Positions 55,520-63,899 of a stretch of 64,000 nucleotides of DNA are shown piece by piece. Position 1 is the first letter of the stretch, and each line of letters begins with the position of its first letter. The DNA comes from Paraburkholderia edwinii (lineage in GTDB: Bacteria; Pseudomonadota; Gammaproteobacteria; Burkholderiales; Burkholderiaceae). Where the stretch lies: assembly GCF_019428685.1 (NCBI RefSeq), contig NZ_CP080095.1, forward strand, positions 4,464,001 to 4,528,000. Reading direction: 5' to 3'. The notes under the pieces are model-generated. The model was given only the letters and a program-made list of their open reading frames with translations, had not been told where the DNA came from and searched no databases. Made by a program: the position numbers and the translations under genes.

Positions 55520-55545
55520 CCGGCCGGGCCTTGCCGCCCGGCCGG
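55520..55545 (-). other. Intercistronic stem-loop between binding-protein and permease genes
   Basis: CCGGCCGGG and CCCGGCCGG form a perfect 9-bp all-GC stem around an 8-nt loop, 19 bp after the binding-protein stop codon. No T-tract. Placement fits the mRNA-stabilising or attenuating hairpins that give more binding protein than permease in ABC operons (as between malE and malF). Confidence 0.6.
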
Positions 55546-55563
55546 GGTTTGCTTCAAACGACG

Positions 55564-56889
55564 TTACTTTTGCAGGCCGGCCTGACGCACCGCGCGATCC
55601 GCGGTCGCGTTGCCGGCCGTCAGGGCCTGGTCGACGCTCATCTGGCCCGCAACCGCGCCCGAGATGCTCTGACCGACCACCGTACCGAACGACTGGAACT
55701 CAGGAATCCCGACGAACTGCACACCGGTGTACGGCACGGGCTTCAACGTCGGATGGTTCGGGTCGGCCGTTTCGATCGCCTTCAGCACGAAGTCCGCAAA
55801 CGGCGCGGCCTGCTTGTACTCGGGGCGCTGATACGTCGACTGGCGCGTGCCCGGCGGCACCGACGCCCAGCCTTCGTCCTTCGCGACCATCTCGATGTAT
55901 TCCTTCGACGTCGCCCACTCGATGAACTTCTTAGCGGCATCTTGCTGCTTCGACGTCTTCGGAATCGCGAGCGCCCATGCCCAGAGCCAGTGCGAACCGT
56001 TCGGCGTGACCTGCGTCGGCGCCGCGGCAAAACCGACCTTGTCCGAAATCTGCGATTGCTGCTTGTTGTACAGGATGCCGGCCGCAACCGTCGCGTCGAT
56101 CCACATTGCGCACTTGCCCGACGACATCAGCGTCAGGTTTTCGTTGAAGCCGTTCGAGCTCGCTCCCGGCGGGCCGTATTTCTTCAGCAGATCGACGTAG
56201 AACGACACGGCCTTTTTCCACTCCGGCGTGGTCAGCTGTGCATGCCACTTCTCGTCGAACCAGCGGCCGCCGAACGTATTGACGAGCGTCGTCACGTAGG
56301 CCATGTTCTCGCCCCAGCCAGCCTTGCCGCGCAAACAGATGCCGTACATGCCAGCCGACTTGTCGGTCAGCTTGTCGGCGAATTGCGCGATCTGGTCGTA
56401 GGTCGGGTTATCGGGCATCTTCAGGCCCTTCGCCGCGAACAGGTCCTTGCGGTAGAACGTCATCGAGCTTTCAGCGTAGAACGGCAACGCATACAGCGTG
56501 TTGTTGTACGACAGCCCGTCGCGCGCGGTCTTCACGACATCGTTGAGGTCGTAGCTTGCCGGCAGATCCGTGAGCGGCGAGAGCCAGCCGCGCTTGCCCC
56601 ATTGCGGCGTTTCATACGCGCCGATCGTCATCACGTCGAACTGGCCGCTGCCGGTCGTGATGTCGGTCGTCGCGCGCTGACGCAGCACGTTTTCCTCGAG
56701 AATCACCCAGTTCAGCTTGATGTCCGGATTCGCCTTTTCGAACGCGGGCGAGAGCTTCTTCAGCTCGATCATGTCCGGATTGTTAAGGGTCGCGATCGTC
56801 ACGGTCGACGCCGCCGACGCATTGAGCGCCACGCACGCGGCCGCTGCGGCGCCGATCGCCGTCAGCGTAGGTTTCAGGGCTGGTTTCAT
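55564..56889 (-). CDS. smoE: Polyol ABC transporter substrate-binding protein
   Basis: 441 residues, type I cluster D binding protein (SBP_bac_1). A Sec signal peptide ends at NASA-AST near residue 26. The mature part shows VTIATLNNPDMIELKKL, GQFDVMTIGAYETPQWG and WLWAWALAIPKTS. Similar proteins in Rhodobacter (SmoE) and Pseudomonas bind sorbitol, mannitol or arabitol. Second gene of the operon, 103 bp after the dehydrogenase. Confidence 0.88.
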   Translation of the reverse strand: MKPALKPTLTAIGAAAAACVALNASAASTVTIATLNNPDMIELKKLSPAFEKANPDIKLNWVILEENVLRQRATTDITTGSGQFDVMTIGAYETPQWGKRGWLSPLTDLPASYDLNDVVKTARDGLSYNNTLYALPFYAESSMTFYRKDLFAAKGLKMPDNPTYDQIAQFADKLTDKSAGMYGICLRGKAGWGENMAYVTTLVNTFGGRWFDEKWHAQLTTPEWKKAVSFYVDLLKKYGPPGASSNGFNENLTLMSSGKCAMWIDATVAAGILYNKQQSQISDKVGFAAAPTQVTPNGSHWLWAWALAIPKTSKQQDAAKKFIEWATSKEYIEMVAKDEGWASVPPGTRQSTYQRPEYKQAAPFADFVLKAIETADPNHPTLKPVPYTGVQFVGIPEFQSFGTVVGQSISGAVAGQMSVDQALTAGNATADRAVRQAGLQK

Positions 56890-56992
56890 CGTTTGTCTCC
56901 TTTATCGTACGTTCGTGTTGGCTTGCGATGGGCGACTCACGGATCCTCGCAGTTCCGGCCGGCAGCCGAGTCGCTGGCGATGGTAAAAAAAG

Positions 56993-57775
56993 TCAGCTCA
57001 TCCAGTTGCCGCCGTCGACATTCAGCGTTTGCGCGGTGATGTAGTCCGCATCGGCCGAGGCGAGAAACAGCGCCGCGCCGGTCAGATCCGCCGGCAGCCC
57101 CATCCTGCCAAGCGGCACCGCTTCGCCGACGAGTCGCTTCTTCTCGCCGAGCGGCCGGTTCTCATAACGTGCGAACAGCGCATCGACCTGCTCCCACATC
57201 GGCGTATCGACGACGCCCGGTGCGATGCCGTTCACGTTGATCCTGTGCGGCGCGAGGGCAAGCGCCGCCGATTGCGTATAGCTGAGTACCGCCGCCTTCG
57301 TCGCGCAGTAGTGCGAGACGAGCGCCTCGCCGCGGCGCCCGGCCTGCGACGACATATTGATGATCTTGCCGCCGTGGCCCTGCTCGACCATGCGCTGCGC
57401 AACCGCCTGCATCAGGAAGAACATGCCCTTCACGTTGACCGCGAAAAGCTTGTCGTAGATGTCCCAGGATTCGTCGAGCAGCGGCCGCATATCGAAGAGC
57501 GCCGCGTTGTTGAACAGGATATCGATACGGCCGAAGTGCTCGACCGTTTGAGCGACGATGCGCTCGATGTCTTCACGCCACGTGACGTCCGCGCTGATCG
57601 CTAGCACGCGGTCGCTGTGCGTTTCACGCAGCGGGTGGGCGAATTCGCCGGCCGGCTTGACGTCGACCAGCACGCAGCGCGCGCCCTCGTCCAGATACCG
57701 GCGCGCGACCGCTTCGCCAATGCCGCTTGCCGCGCCGGTGAGAATGGCCACCTTGTCTTGCAGTCGCGCTGCCAC
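56993..57775 (-). CDS. smoS: Short-chain polyol dehydrogenase (sorbitol/L-iditol 2-dehydrogenase type)
   Basis: 260 residues. Nucleotide loop TGAASGIGEAVARRYLDEGA, NNAAL, catalytic Ser in INMSSQAGRRGE and Y-x3-K in HYCATKAAV. Asp in LVDVKPAG points to NAD+ preference. It resembles Rhodobacter SmoS, which oxidises sorbitol to fructose and galactitol to tagatose. First gene of the transporter operon, 65 bp after the start of the promoter-operator module, so uptake and first oxidation are co-expressed. Confidence 0.88.
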   Translation of the reverse strand: MAARLQDKVAILTGAASGIGEAVARRYLDEGARCVLVDVKPAGEFAHPLRETHSDRVLAISADVTWREDIERIVAQTVEHFGRIDILFNNAALFDMRPLLDESWDIYDKLFAVNVKGMFFLMQAVAQRMVEQGHGGKIINMSSQAGRRGEALVSHYCATKAAVLSYTQSAALALAPHRINVNGIAPGVVDTPMWEQVDALFARYENRPLGEKKRLVGEAVPLGRMGLPADLTGAALFLASADADYITAQTLNVDGGNWMS

Positions 57776-57839
57776 GCCGTGTCTCCCAATCGTTCGTCTG
57801 GTGCAAATCTTTGCGCCAGTGAGCGAACGCTCTCTGTGC

Positions 57840-57893
57840 GATCAATTGCTCTCTTTGTGATCGAATGATCGGATACGTGTCCGGCCATGTCAA
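57840..57893 (-). promoter_or_regulatory. Polyol promoter-operator module (smo side)
   Basis: On the minus strand TTGACA (57893-57888), a 17-nt spacer and GATCAT (57870-57865) form a good sigma70 promoter. TCACAAA (57860-57854) and GAGCAATTGATC (57851-57840) follow in exactly the register seen at 25660-25690. A further dyad GAGCG-AA-CGCTC lies at 57821-57832, closer to the gene. The shared layout implies a common regulator, probably the SorC-type protein at 28944. Confidence 0.7.
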
Positions 57894-58119
57894 GGCACGC
57901 CGCAAGATTTCGATGGTGCAGCGCGGCAGTTGCGTGGCGTTTGCCGGCATTGCCTGGGGTTTAGCCGGAGTTCGCTCAAGACGGAGGCGCGAAATGTTGC
58001 TTGAGCGTGTGCTGCCGCCGGTTTCAGTCGGCTTGTTCGCCGGTTCGTTGGGTTCGCCGGGTTTGAGCCGCCTCGCCCTATCAATTTACACGGCGTCAGC
58101 GTTCAATCAATGGCAAGAT

Positions 58120-58142
58120 GTTTAGATACGTTATATCATTTC
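58120..58142. promoter_or_regulatory. Zur-box-like site upstream of zur
   Basis: On the minus strand GAAATGATATAACG followed by TATCTAAAC resembles the Zur consensus GAAATGTTATAnnATAACATTTC; the core GATA-TAACG-TATC is a dyad. It is 23 bp before the zur ATG, so zur-znuACB is probably autoregulated by zinc. The remainder of the gap from smoS (57776-58164) shows no gene. Confidence 0.6.
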
Positions 58143-58164
58143 GGCCTTGCTACGGAGCGCCACC

Positions 58165-58635
58165 ATGTCCGCTTCATCCGACGACCGCCTCGCACACCGG
58201 CTCGCGCGCGCACAAGCCGTCGCCGACGCGCGCGGCCTCGCGCTCACCACCTTGCGCCGACAGGTCTACACGCTGATCGCCGCGAGCGAGCGGCCGATCG
58301 GCGCGTATGACCTGCTCGACGCGCTCGAACCGCAGCGCGGCCGCGTGCCGCCGACCACCGTCTACCGCGTGCTCGACTTCCTCGTCGAGCATGGCTTCGT
58401 ACACCGGATCGAGTCGAAGAACGCGTTTCTCGCATGCTGCGACGTCGAGCATCCGCATCAAGGCCAGTTTCTGATCTGCGAGGCATGCGGCGAAGCCGTC
58501 GAGATTCCCGGCGCGGAACTCGCCCAACAGCTTGCCGGCAGCGCGCCCGCGCATGGCTTCGAAGTTCGCCGGCAGGTCGTCGAACTGAGCGGGTTGTGCG
58601 CCAGTTGTCAACGCGATCCGCACGGCGCGCCGTAG
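58165..58635 (+). CDS. zur: Fur-family zinc uptake regulator
   Basis: 156 residues. A winged helix (about 20-85: ALTTLRRQVYTLIAASERPIG in part, PPTTVYRVLDFLVEHGFVHR) precedes the dimerisation domain, with structural Cys pairs in ICEACGE and LCASCQRD and a regulatory HPHQGQFLIC region. Zur represses zinc uptake when zinc is replete. GGAG before the ATG at 58165. First gene of the zinc operon, 58 bp before znuA. Confidence 0.9.
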   Translation: MSASSDDRLAHRLARAQAVADARGLALTTLRRQVYTLIAASERPIGAYDLLDALEPQRGRVPPTTVYRVLDFLVEHGFVHRIESKNAFLACCDVEHPHQGQFLICEACGEAVEIPGAELAQQLAGSAPAHGFEVRRQVVELSGLCASCQRDPHGAP

Positions 58636-58693
58636 CGCCAGCGTCTCCATTCAACCTTCAATCCAACCGATCACGCACAAACAGGGCTGCACG

Positions 58694-59662
58694 ATGAACA
58701 AGAAGAACCCGAGGTGGAGCGCAGTACGCGCCACGTTGAGACTGACCCACTATCTGTTCGCGGCGACGCTCGCGCTCGCCATCGGCCAGACGGCGGCATA
58801 CGCACAGACGGCGTCCGCCGCCGCGAGCGGCGGCAAGATCCCGGTGGTCGCGGCCGAGAACTTCTACGGCGATGTCGTGAAGCAGCTGGGCGGCGATCAG
58901 GTCGACGTCACGAGCATCCTCAGCAATCCGGACCAGGACCCGCATCTGTTCGAAGCGAGCCCGAAAACCGCGCGCGCCTTGCAGCATGCGAGCCTTGTCG
59001 TCTATAACGGCGCCGACTACGATCCGTGGATGGCGAAGCTGTTGACCGCGTCGAAGAATGCCAGGCGCACGGTGATCGTCGCGGCGGACCTCGTCGGCAA
59101 GAAAAGCGGCGATAATCCGCACCTCTGGTACGAGCCGTCGACGATGCCCGCCGTCGCGCGCGCCGTGAGCGCCGCGCTCGTGGCCGCTGACCCGGCGCAC
59201 AGGAGCACGTACGATGCGAATCTCGCGAAGTTTCTCGATTCATTGAAGCCGATCGATGCGAAGGTCGCCGCGCTGCATGCGCGCTACGCGGGAGTGCCGG
59301 TCACGGCGACCGAACCGGTGTTCGGCTATATGTCAGACGCAATTGGCCTCGATATGCGCAACCTGCGTTTTCAGCTGGCGACAATGAACGACACCGAAGC
59401 GAGCGCATCGGACATCGCTGCATTCGAACGCGACTTGCGCGAGAAGCGCGTGCGTGTGCTGATCTATAACAGCCAGGCCACCGAGGCGCTGACCCGACGG
59501 ATGCTGAAGCTCGCGCAGCAATCACAGGTGCCGGCGATGAGCGTCACTGAAACGGAGCCCGCGGGCAAGAACTATCAGCAATGGATGCTCGCGCAACTCG
59601 ATGCGCTTGGCGCGGCGCTCGCGGCAGGTGATCAAGCCGGCAGCAAAGGAACACATCAATGA
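58694..59662 (+). CDS. znuA: Metal ABC transporter substrate-binding protein (ZnuA-like)
   Basis: 322 residues, cluster A-I periplasmic binding protein. Signal peptide ends near AYAQT (about 38). Expected ligands are H84 (DPHLFEASP), H143 (NPHLWYEPS) and E207 (TATEPVFGYMSD), with E286 or E288 as fourth. ZnuA normally has a third His where E207 stands, and a His-rich loop; both are missing, as in the Mn-type PsaA/MntC site. The neighbouring zur and His-rich ATPase nevertheless favour zinc. Its stop overlaps znuC (ATGA). Confidence 0.85.
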   Translation: MNKKNPRWSAVRATLRLTHYLFAATLALAIGQTAAYAQTASAAASGGKIPVVAAENFYGDVVKQLGGDQVDVTSILSNPDQDPHLFEASPKTARALQHASLVVYNGADYDPWMAKLLTASKNARRTVIVAADLVGKKSGDNPHLWYEPSTMPAVARAVSAALVAADPAHRSTYDANLAKFLDSLKPIDAKVAALHARYAGVPVTATEPVFGYMSDAIGLDMRNLRFQLATMNDTEASASDIAAFERDLREKRVRVLIYNSQATEALTRRMLKLAQQSQVPAMSVTETEPAGKNYQQWMLAQLDALGAALAAGDQAGSKGTHQ

Positions 59663-60672
59663 CCGAAAGTGATCGTCCGCCGTCCGCACCTTCTGCAGAT
59701 ACGACAACGAAAGCAGCAACGGATGCGGCGCCAGTACTGGAGCTCGAGCGCGTCACGCTCGAGCTCGGCGGACGCACGATCCTGAGCGACACGAGCCTCA
59801 CGATCCGGCAAGGCGAATTTATTGGTGTGCTGGGGCCGAACGGCGCCGGCAAGACTACCTTGATGCGCGCGGTGCTCGGCCTCGTGCCCGCCGTAAGCGG
59901 CGTTGTGCGTGTGCTCGGCGAGCCGGTCGTCTGCGGCAATCCGTCGATCGGCTATATGCCGCAGACGCGCAGCGCGCTCGCCGGCCGGCGCGTGCGCGGG
60001 CGCGATTTCGTCGCGATGGCGGCGGACGGCCATCGCTGGGGCCTGCCGCACGCTGACGCAAAGACGCGCGCCGATGTCGCGCGCGTGCTCGACCTCGTCG
60101 GCGCGAGCGCATTGGCCGACCGGCCGCTGTCCGAACTGTCGGGCGGCGAGCGGCAGCGTCTGCTGCTGGCGCAATGCCTGCTCGGCAATCCGCGCCTGCT
60201 GCTGCTCGACGAACCGCTGATCAGCCTCGATCCGCATCATCAGAGAAGCGTTGTCGAACTCGTCCGGCGCGTGCAGCAGGAACTCGGCATCGCGGTGCTG
60301 TTCTCCGCGCACGAGCTGAATCCGCTGCTGCATGCGCTCGATCGCGTGCTGTATCTCGGTAATGGCGTCGCGGCGCTCGGCACCGTCGACGAAGTGATTA
60401 CAAAGCCCGTGCTGTCGCGTCTTTATGGATCGACGATCGACGTGATCCGCATGAACGGTCGCATTTTCGTGATGTCGGGCGACGTCGAAGTCGAAAAGCA
60501 CGACCACGAACACGAAGACGACGGCGGCGCACATAGCCACAGTCACGGCGGCCATGGACACGGGCACAGCCACGGACATGACCACAGCGACGGTGGCGCA
60601 CGCGAACACGGGCGCGGCCACGCACACAACGATCACCGCACGTCACGCGACGGACACACACACGATGTTTGA
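59659..60672 (+). CDS. znuC: Zinc ABC transporter ATPase with His-rich C-terminus
   Basis: 337 residues. Walker A GPNGAGKTTLMRAVLGL, Q-loop IGYMPQTRS, signature LSGGERQRLLLAQ, Walker B LLLLDEPLISLDPHH and switch His in FSAHELNPLLHAL. The last 58 residues contain 18 His alternating with Gly, Ser and Asp, a probable cytoplasmic zinc buffer or sensor. ATPases of this family usually end near residue 270, so the tail is an addition. The end overlaps the permease start by 8 bp. Confidence 0.92.
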   Translation: MTESDRPPSAPSADTTTKAATDAAPVLELERVTLELGGRTILSDTSLTIRQGEFIGVLGPNGAGKTTLMRAVLGLVPAVSGVVRVLGEPVVCGNPSIGYMPQTRSALAGRRVRGRDFVAMAADGHRWGLPHADAKTRADVARVLDLVGASALADRPLSELSGGERQRLLLAQCLLGNPRLLLLDEPLISLDPHHQRSVVELVRRVQQELGIAVLFSAHELNPLLHALDRVLYLGNGVAALGTVDEVITKPVLSRLYGSTIDVIRMNGRIFVMSGDVEVEKHDHEHEDDGGAHSHSHGGHGHGHSHGHDHSDGGAREHGRGHAHNDHRTSRDGHTHDV

Positions 60673-61447
60673 ATATGACTTCATGGTCAACGCATTCGCG
60701 GCGTCGGGGATCGTCGCGGTGCTGTCGGGGATCGTCGGATACTTCCTCGTGATGCGCGGGCAGACGTTTGCCGGCCACGCGCTATCGCACGTCGGCTTCA
60801 CCGGCGCGACCGGCGCCGTGCTGATCGGCATCTCGCCGATCTGGGGGATGATCGGTTTCACGCTGGCGGCCGGCGTCGGCATGGGCGCGCTGGGCGAGCG
60901 GCTGGCGGGCCGCGACGTCGCGATTGGCGTGACCCTCTCGCTCTCGCTTGGCTTCGGGCTGCTGTTTCTGCATTTCTTCACCGCGTACGCGACGCAGGTC
61001 ACCGCGCTGCTGTTCGGCAATGTGCTCGGCGTCAATACGTCGACAGTCGCGTTGCTCGCCGCGATCGGCGTGCTGAGTCTCGTCGCGCTCGCGGCGATCA
61101 TGCGGCCGCTGCTGTTTGCATCGCTGCAGCCGGAACTCGCGGAAGCGAAAGGCGTATCGCTGCGGCTCGTGTCGGTGCTGTTTCTCGCCATCGCGGCGCT
61201 CGCGGTGGCGGCCTGCACGCAGATCGTCGGCGTGCTGCTTGTATTCACGCTGATGGTTGGGCCCGCCGCCGCCGCACAGAACATGACGACGCGGCTGTCG
61301 ACAGGCCTCGTGCTCGCCGCCGCGTTCGCGCTCGCGCAGGCGTGGCTTGGCGTCACGCTCGCGTTTTACACCGATTGGCCGACCAGCTTCTGGATTACGT
61401 TGCTCGCGGCGCTCGTCTACGGGGTAAGTTTGTTGCGGCGTCGATAG
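60665..61447 (+). CDS. znuB: Zinc ABC transporter permease
   Basis: 260 residues with eight or more membrane segments, ABC-3 family. FAGHALSHVGFTGATGAVLIG (in part) holds the conserved metal-path His residues; GVLLVFTLMVGPAAAAQNMT is the coupling region. Starts at MFEYDFMVNAF inside the end of znuC. Last gene of zur-znuA-znuC-znuB. A GCGCG microsatellite follows 60 bp later. Confidence 0.93.
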   Translation: MFEYDFMVNAFAASGIVAVLSGIVGYFLVMRGQTFAGHALSHVGFTGATGAVLIGISPIWGMIGFTLAAGVGMGALGERLAGRDVAIGVTLSLSLGFGLLFLHFFTAYATQVTALLFGNVLGVNTSTVALLAAIGVLSLVALAAIMRPLLFASLQPELAEAKGVSLRLVSVLFLAIAALAVAACTQIVGVLLVFTLMVGPAAAAQNMTTRLSTGLVLAAAFALAQAWLGVTLAFYTDWPTSFWITLLAALVYGVSLLRRR

Positions 61448-61510
61448 CGGCGTGTGCAGGCTTCGATGACGCCGATAACGATGGCGCACGCATTAGCGCA
61501 ACGATGCAAT

Positions 61511-61542
61511 GCGCGGCGCGGCGCGGCGCGGCGCGGCGCGGC
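61511..61542. repeat. GCGCG microsatellite (5-bp unit, six copies)
   Basis: Six uninterrupted GCGCG units in the 174-bp gap between convergent znuB and fghA. Copy number is likely to vary between strains. No terminator hairpin with a T-tract was recognised in the gap. Confidence 0.85.
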
Positions 61543-61621
61543 AACGATAGAAGCACGACAGAAGCCGCCGCGCATCCTTCGCGTCGCGCGCCGGCCGCGC
61601 TCACACCGCCCTCACCCGCCC

Positions 61622-62467
61622 TCACGCAAGCAACACCTTTGCATGATGCGCGAGATGATCTTCGATAAACGTCGAAATAAAGTAATACCCGTGGTCGTAG
61701 CCCGCATGCCGCCGCAGCGTCAGCGGTTGACCGGCCGCCGCGCAGGCTGCCTCGAATGCGTCCGGATTCAGCTGCTCGTCAAGAAACTGATCGGCGAGCC
61801 CCTGATCGACCAGAATGCCCGCGGCAAACTTCTCTGACGCGCGGCCGACCAGTTCGCTTGCGTCGTAGTTGCGCCACGCGTCACGGTTTTCGCCGAGATA
61901 CCCGCTGAACGCCTTCTCGCCCCAAGGGCAGCGCATCGGCGCCGCAATCGGCGCGAACGCCGATACCGACTTGTACAGCACCGGATTGCGCAGCGCGAGC
62001 ACGAGCGCGCCGTGCCCACCCATCGAGTGGCCGAAAATGCCAAGCCGCGCCGCGTCGATCGGCAGATTCGCGCAGACCGTCTCGCGCAAATCGTCACGCA
62101 CGTACGAGTACATCCGGTAACGCGCCGCCCACGGCTCGCGCGTCGCATCGACGTAAAAACCCGCGCCGACGCCGAAATCCCACGCATCGCTTTCGCCCGG
62201 CACATTGGCGCCGCGCGGGCTCGTGTCCGGCGCGATCAGCGCGATGCCGTGTTTCGCGGCGAAGCGCTGCGCGCCCGCCTTGATCGGGAAGGTTTCTTCG
62301 GTGCACGTCAGACCGGCGAGATAGAACAGCGCCGGCACCTTGCCGTGCGCGGCCTGCGGCGGCAGGTACGCGGCAAAGCGCATCGGCAGGCCGATCGTGC
62401 GCGAATCGTGCTGATAGAACTGCTGCATGCCGCCGTGGCAGGCGTGCGACGAGCGTGTTTCTAACAT
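61622..62467 (-). CDS. fghA: S-formylglutathione hydrolase
   Basis: 281 residues, alpha/beta hydrolase of the esterase D family. Hydrolyses S-formylglutathione to formate and glutathione, the second step of formaldehyde detoxification. Nucleophile Ser is in GHSMGGHGAL (near residue 147); the Asp and His follow in the C-terminal half (HAGYDHGYYFI). FYLAGLTCTEETFP and APDTSPRGANVPGE are strongly conserved in the family. It lies 21 bp downstream of frmA. Confidence 0.95.
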   Translation of the reverse strand: MLETRSSHACHGGMQQFYQHDSRTIGLPMRFAAYLPPQAAHGKVPALFYLAGLTCTEETFPIKAGAQRFAAKHGIALIAPDTSPRGANVPGESDAWDFGVGAGFYVDATREPWAARYRMYSYVRDDLRETVCANLPIDAARLGIFGHSMGGHGALVLALRNPVLYKSVSAFAPIAAPMRCPWGEKAFSGYLGENRDAWRNYDASELVGRASEKFAAGILVDQGLADQFLDEQLNPDAFEAACAAAGQPLTLRRHAGYDHGYYFISTFIEDHLAHHAKVLLA

Positions 62468-62488
62468 CGCGGGCTCCCTGGCCTGGTC

Positions 62489-63595
62489 TCAATACATCAC
62501 AACAGAGCGGATCGATTCGCCCTTCTTCATCAGATCGAAGCCCTCGTTGATGCGCTCGAGCGGCAGATGATGCGTGATCAGGTCGTCGATATTGATCTTG
62601 CCTTCCATATACCAGTCGACGATCTTCGGCACGTCGGTGCGGCCGCGCGCGCCGCCGAACGCGGAGCCCTTCCACTGGCGCCCCGTCACGAGCTGGAACG
62701 GCCGCGTGCTGATTTCCTCGCCCGCCGCCGCGACGCCGATGATGAACGACTGGCCCCAGCCCTTGTGCGTGCATTCGAGCGCATCGCGCATCACCTTCGT
62801 ATTGCCGATGCACTCGAACGAGTAGTCGGCGCCGCCGTCGGTGAGTTGCACGATGCGGTCGACGACATTGCCGACTTCCTTCGGGTTGATGAAGTCGGTC
62901 ATGCCGAATTTCGTGGCCAGTTCGATACGGCCCGGGTTCAGGTCGACACCGATAATCTTGTTGGCGCCGACCATCTTCGCGGCCTGGATCACATTGAGGC
63001 CGATGCCGCCGAGGCCGAACACGACGACGTTCGCACCCGCTTCGACTTTCGCCGAATAGACGACCGCGCCGACACCCGTCGTTACCCCACAGCCGATATA
63101 GCAGACCTTGTCGAACGGCGCGTCCTCGCGGATCTTCGCGACGGCGATTTCGGGCACGACAATGTAATTCGAGAATGTCGACGTGCCCATGTAGTGAAAG
63201 AGCGGCTTGCCGTCGAGCGAGAAGCGCGTGGTCGCGTCAGGCATCAGGCCTTTGCCCTGCGTCGCGCGGATCGCCTGGCACAGGTTCGTCTTGCGCGACA
63301 GGCAGAATTTGCATTGGCGGCACTCGGGCGTGTAAAGCGGAATGACGTGGTCGCCCTTCTTCAGCGTGGCGACGCCGGGCCCGACGTCGACGATGACGCC
63401 CGCGCCTTCGTGACCGAGGATCGCCGGGAAGATACCTTCCGGGTCCGCGCCGGACAACGTGTAGTAGTCGGTGTGGCAAATGCCGGTCGCCTTCACCTCG
63501 ATCAGCACTTCACCGGCGCGCGGACCCTCGAGATCGACTTCTTCGATGGTGAGCGGTGCACCGGCTTTCCATGCGATGGCGGCTTTGGTCTTCAT
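62489..63595 (-). CDS. frmA: S-(hydroxymethyl)glutathione dehydrogenase (class III alcohol dehydrogenase)
   Basis: 368-residue zinc enzyme that oxidises S-hydroxymethylglutathione with NAD+ to S-formylglutathione. Catalytic zinc Cys in ATGICHTDYY, His in GHEGAG; structural zinc Cys cluster CRQCKFCLSRKTNLC; NAD loop FGLGGIGLNVIQAAKMVG. GAGGAG stands nine bases before the ATG at 63595. With fghA it forms a formaldehyde-to-formate pair. No FrmR repressor is present. Confidence 0.96.
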   Translation of the reverse strand: MKTKAAIAWKAGAPLTIEEVDLEGPRAGEVLIEVKATGICHTDYYTLSGADPEGIFPAILGHEGAGVIVDVGPGVATLKKGDHVIPLYTPECRQCKFCLSRKTNLCQAIRATQGKGLMPDATTRFSLDGKPLFHYMGTSTFSNYIVVPEIAVAKIREDAPFDKVCYIGCGVTTGVGAVVYSAKVEAGANVVVFGLGGIGLNVIQAAKMVGANKIIGVDLNPGRIELATKFGMTDFINPKEVGNVVDRIVQLTDGGADYSFECIGNTKVMRDALECTHKGWGQSFIIGVAAAGEEISTRPFQLVTGRQWKGSAFGGARGRTDVPKIVDWYMEGKINIDDLITHHLPLERINEGFDLMKKGESIRSVVMY

Positions 63596-63899
63596 CAACG
63601 GTTCTCCTCGTGTCTTGCGAAGCGGATAGCGGATAGCGAGTTGCGGATAGCAAATGGCAAATAACGGCGGGGTCTTGCATGCGCACCGTGCATGTTGGCG
63701 GTGCGCAGCCGATCTGTAAAGGTCGCGATCGATAATGGGCATGCCGGGTGCCGCGCGGCGCATTGCGCAATAGGTTTACCTTATTGACCGTTCCTTGCGC
63801 CGCGTTTTCATATATCGAACTGACTCACCTCCGGCCCATCCGCGCACCATCACGCAGCACGCTGCCGCGGCGGCGCGTCGGCTTTCGAAACGCTCACTG
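63596..63899. other. Intergenic region left of the final gene
   Basis: 304 bp between divergent frmA and the gene at the right edge. From 63622 to 63665 it holds three GCGGATAGC units and two related CAAATGGCAAATAA-type copies. No other gene or dyad was recognised. Confidence 0.5.
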
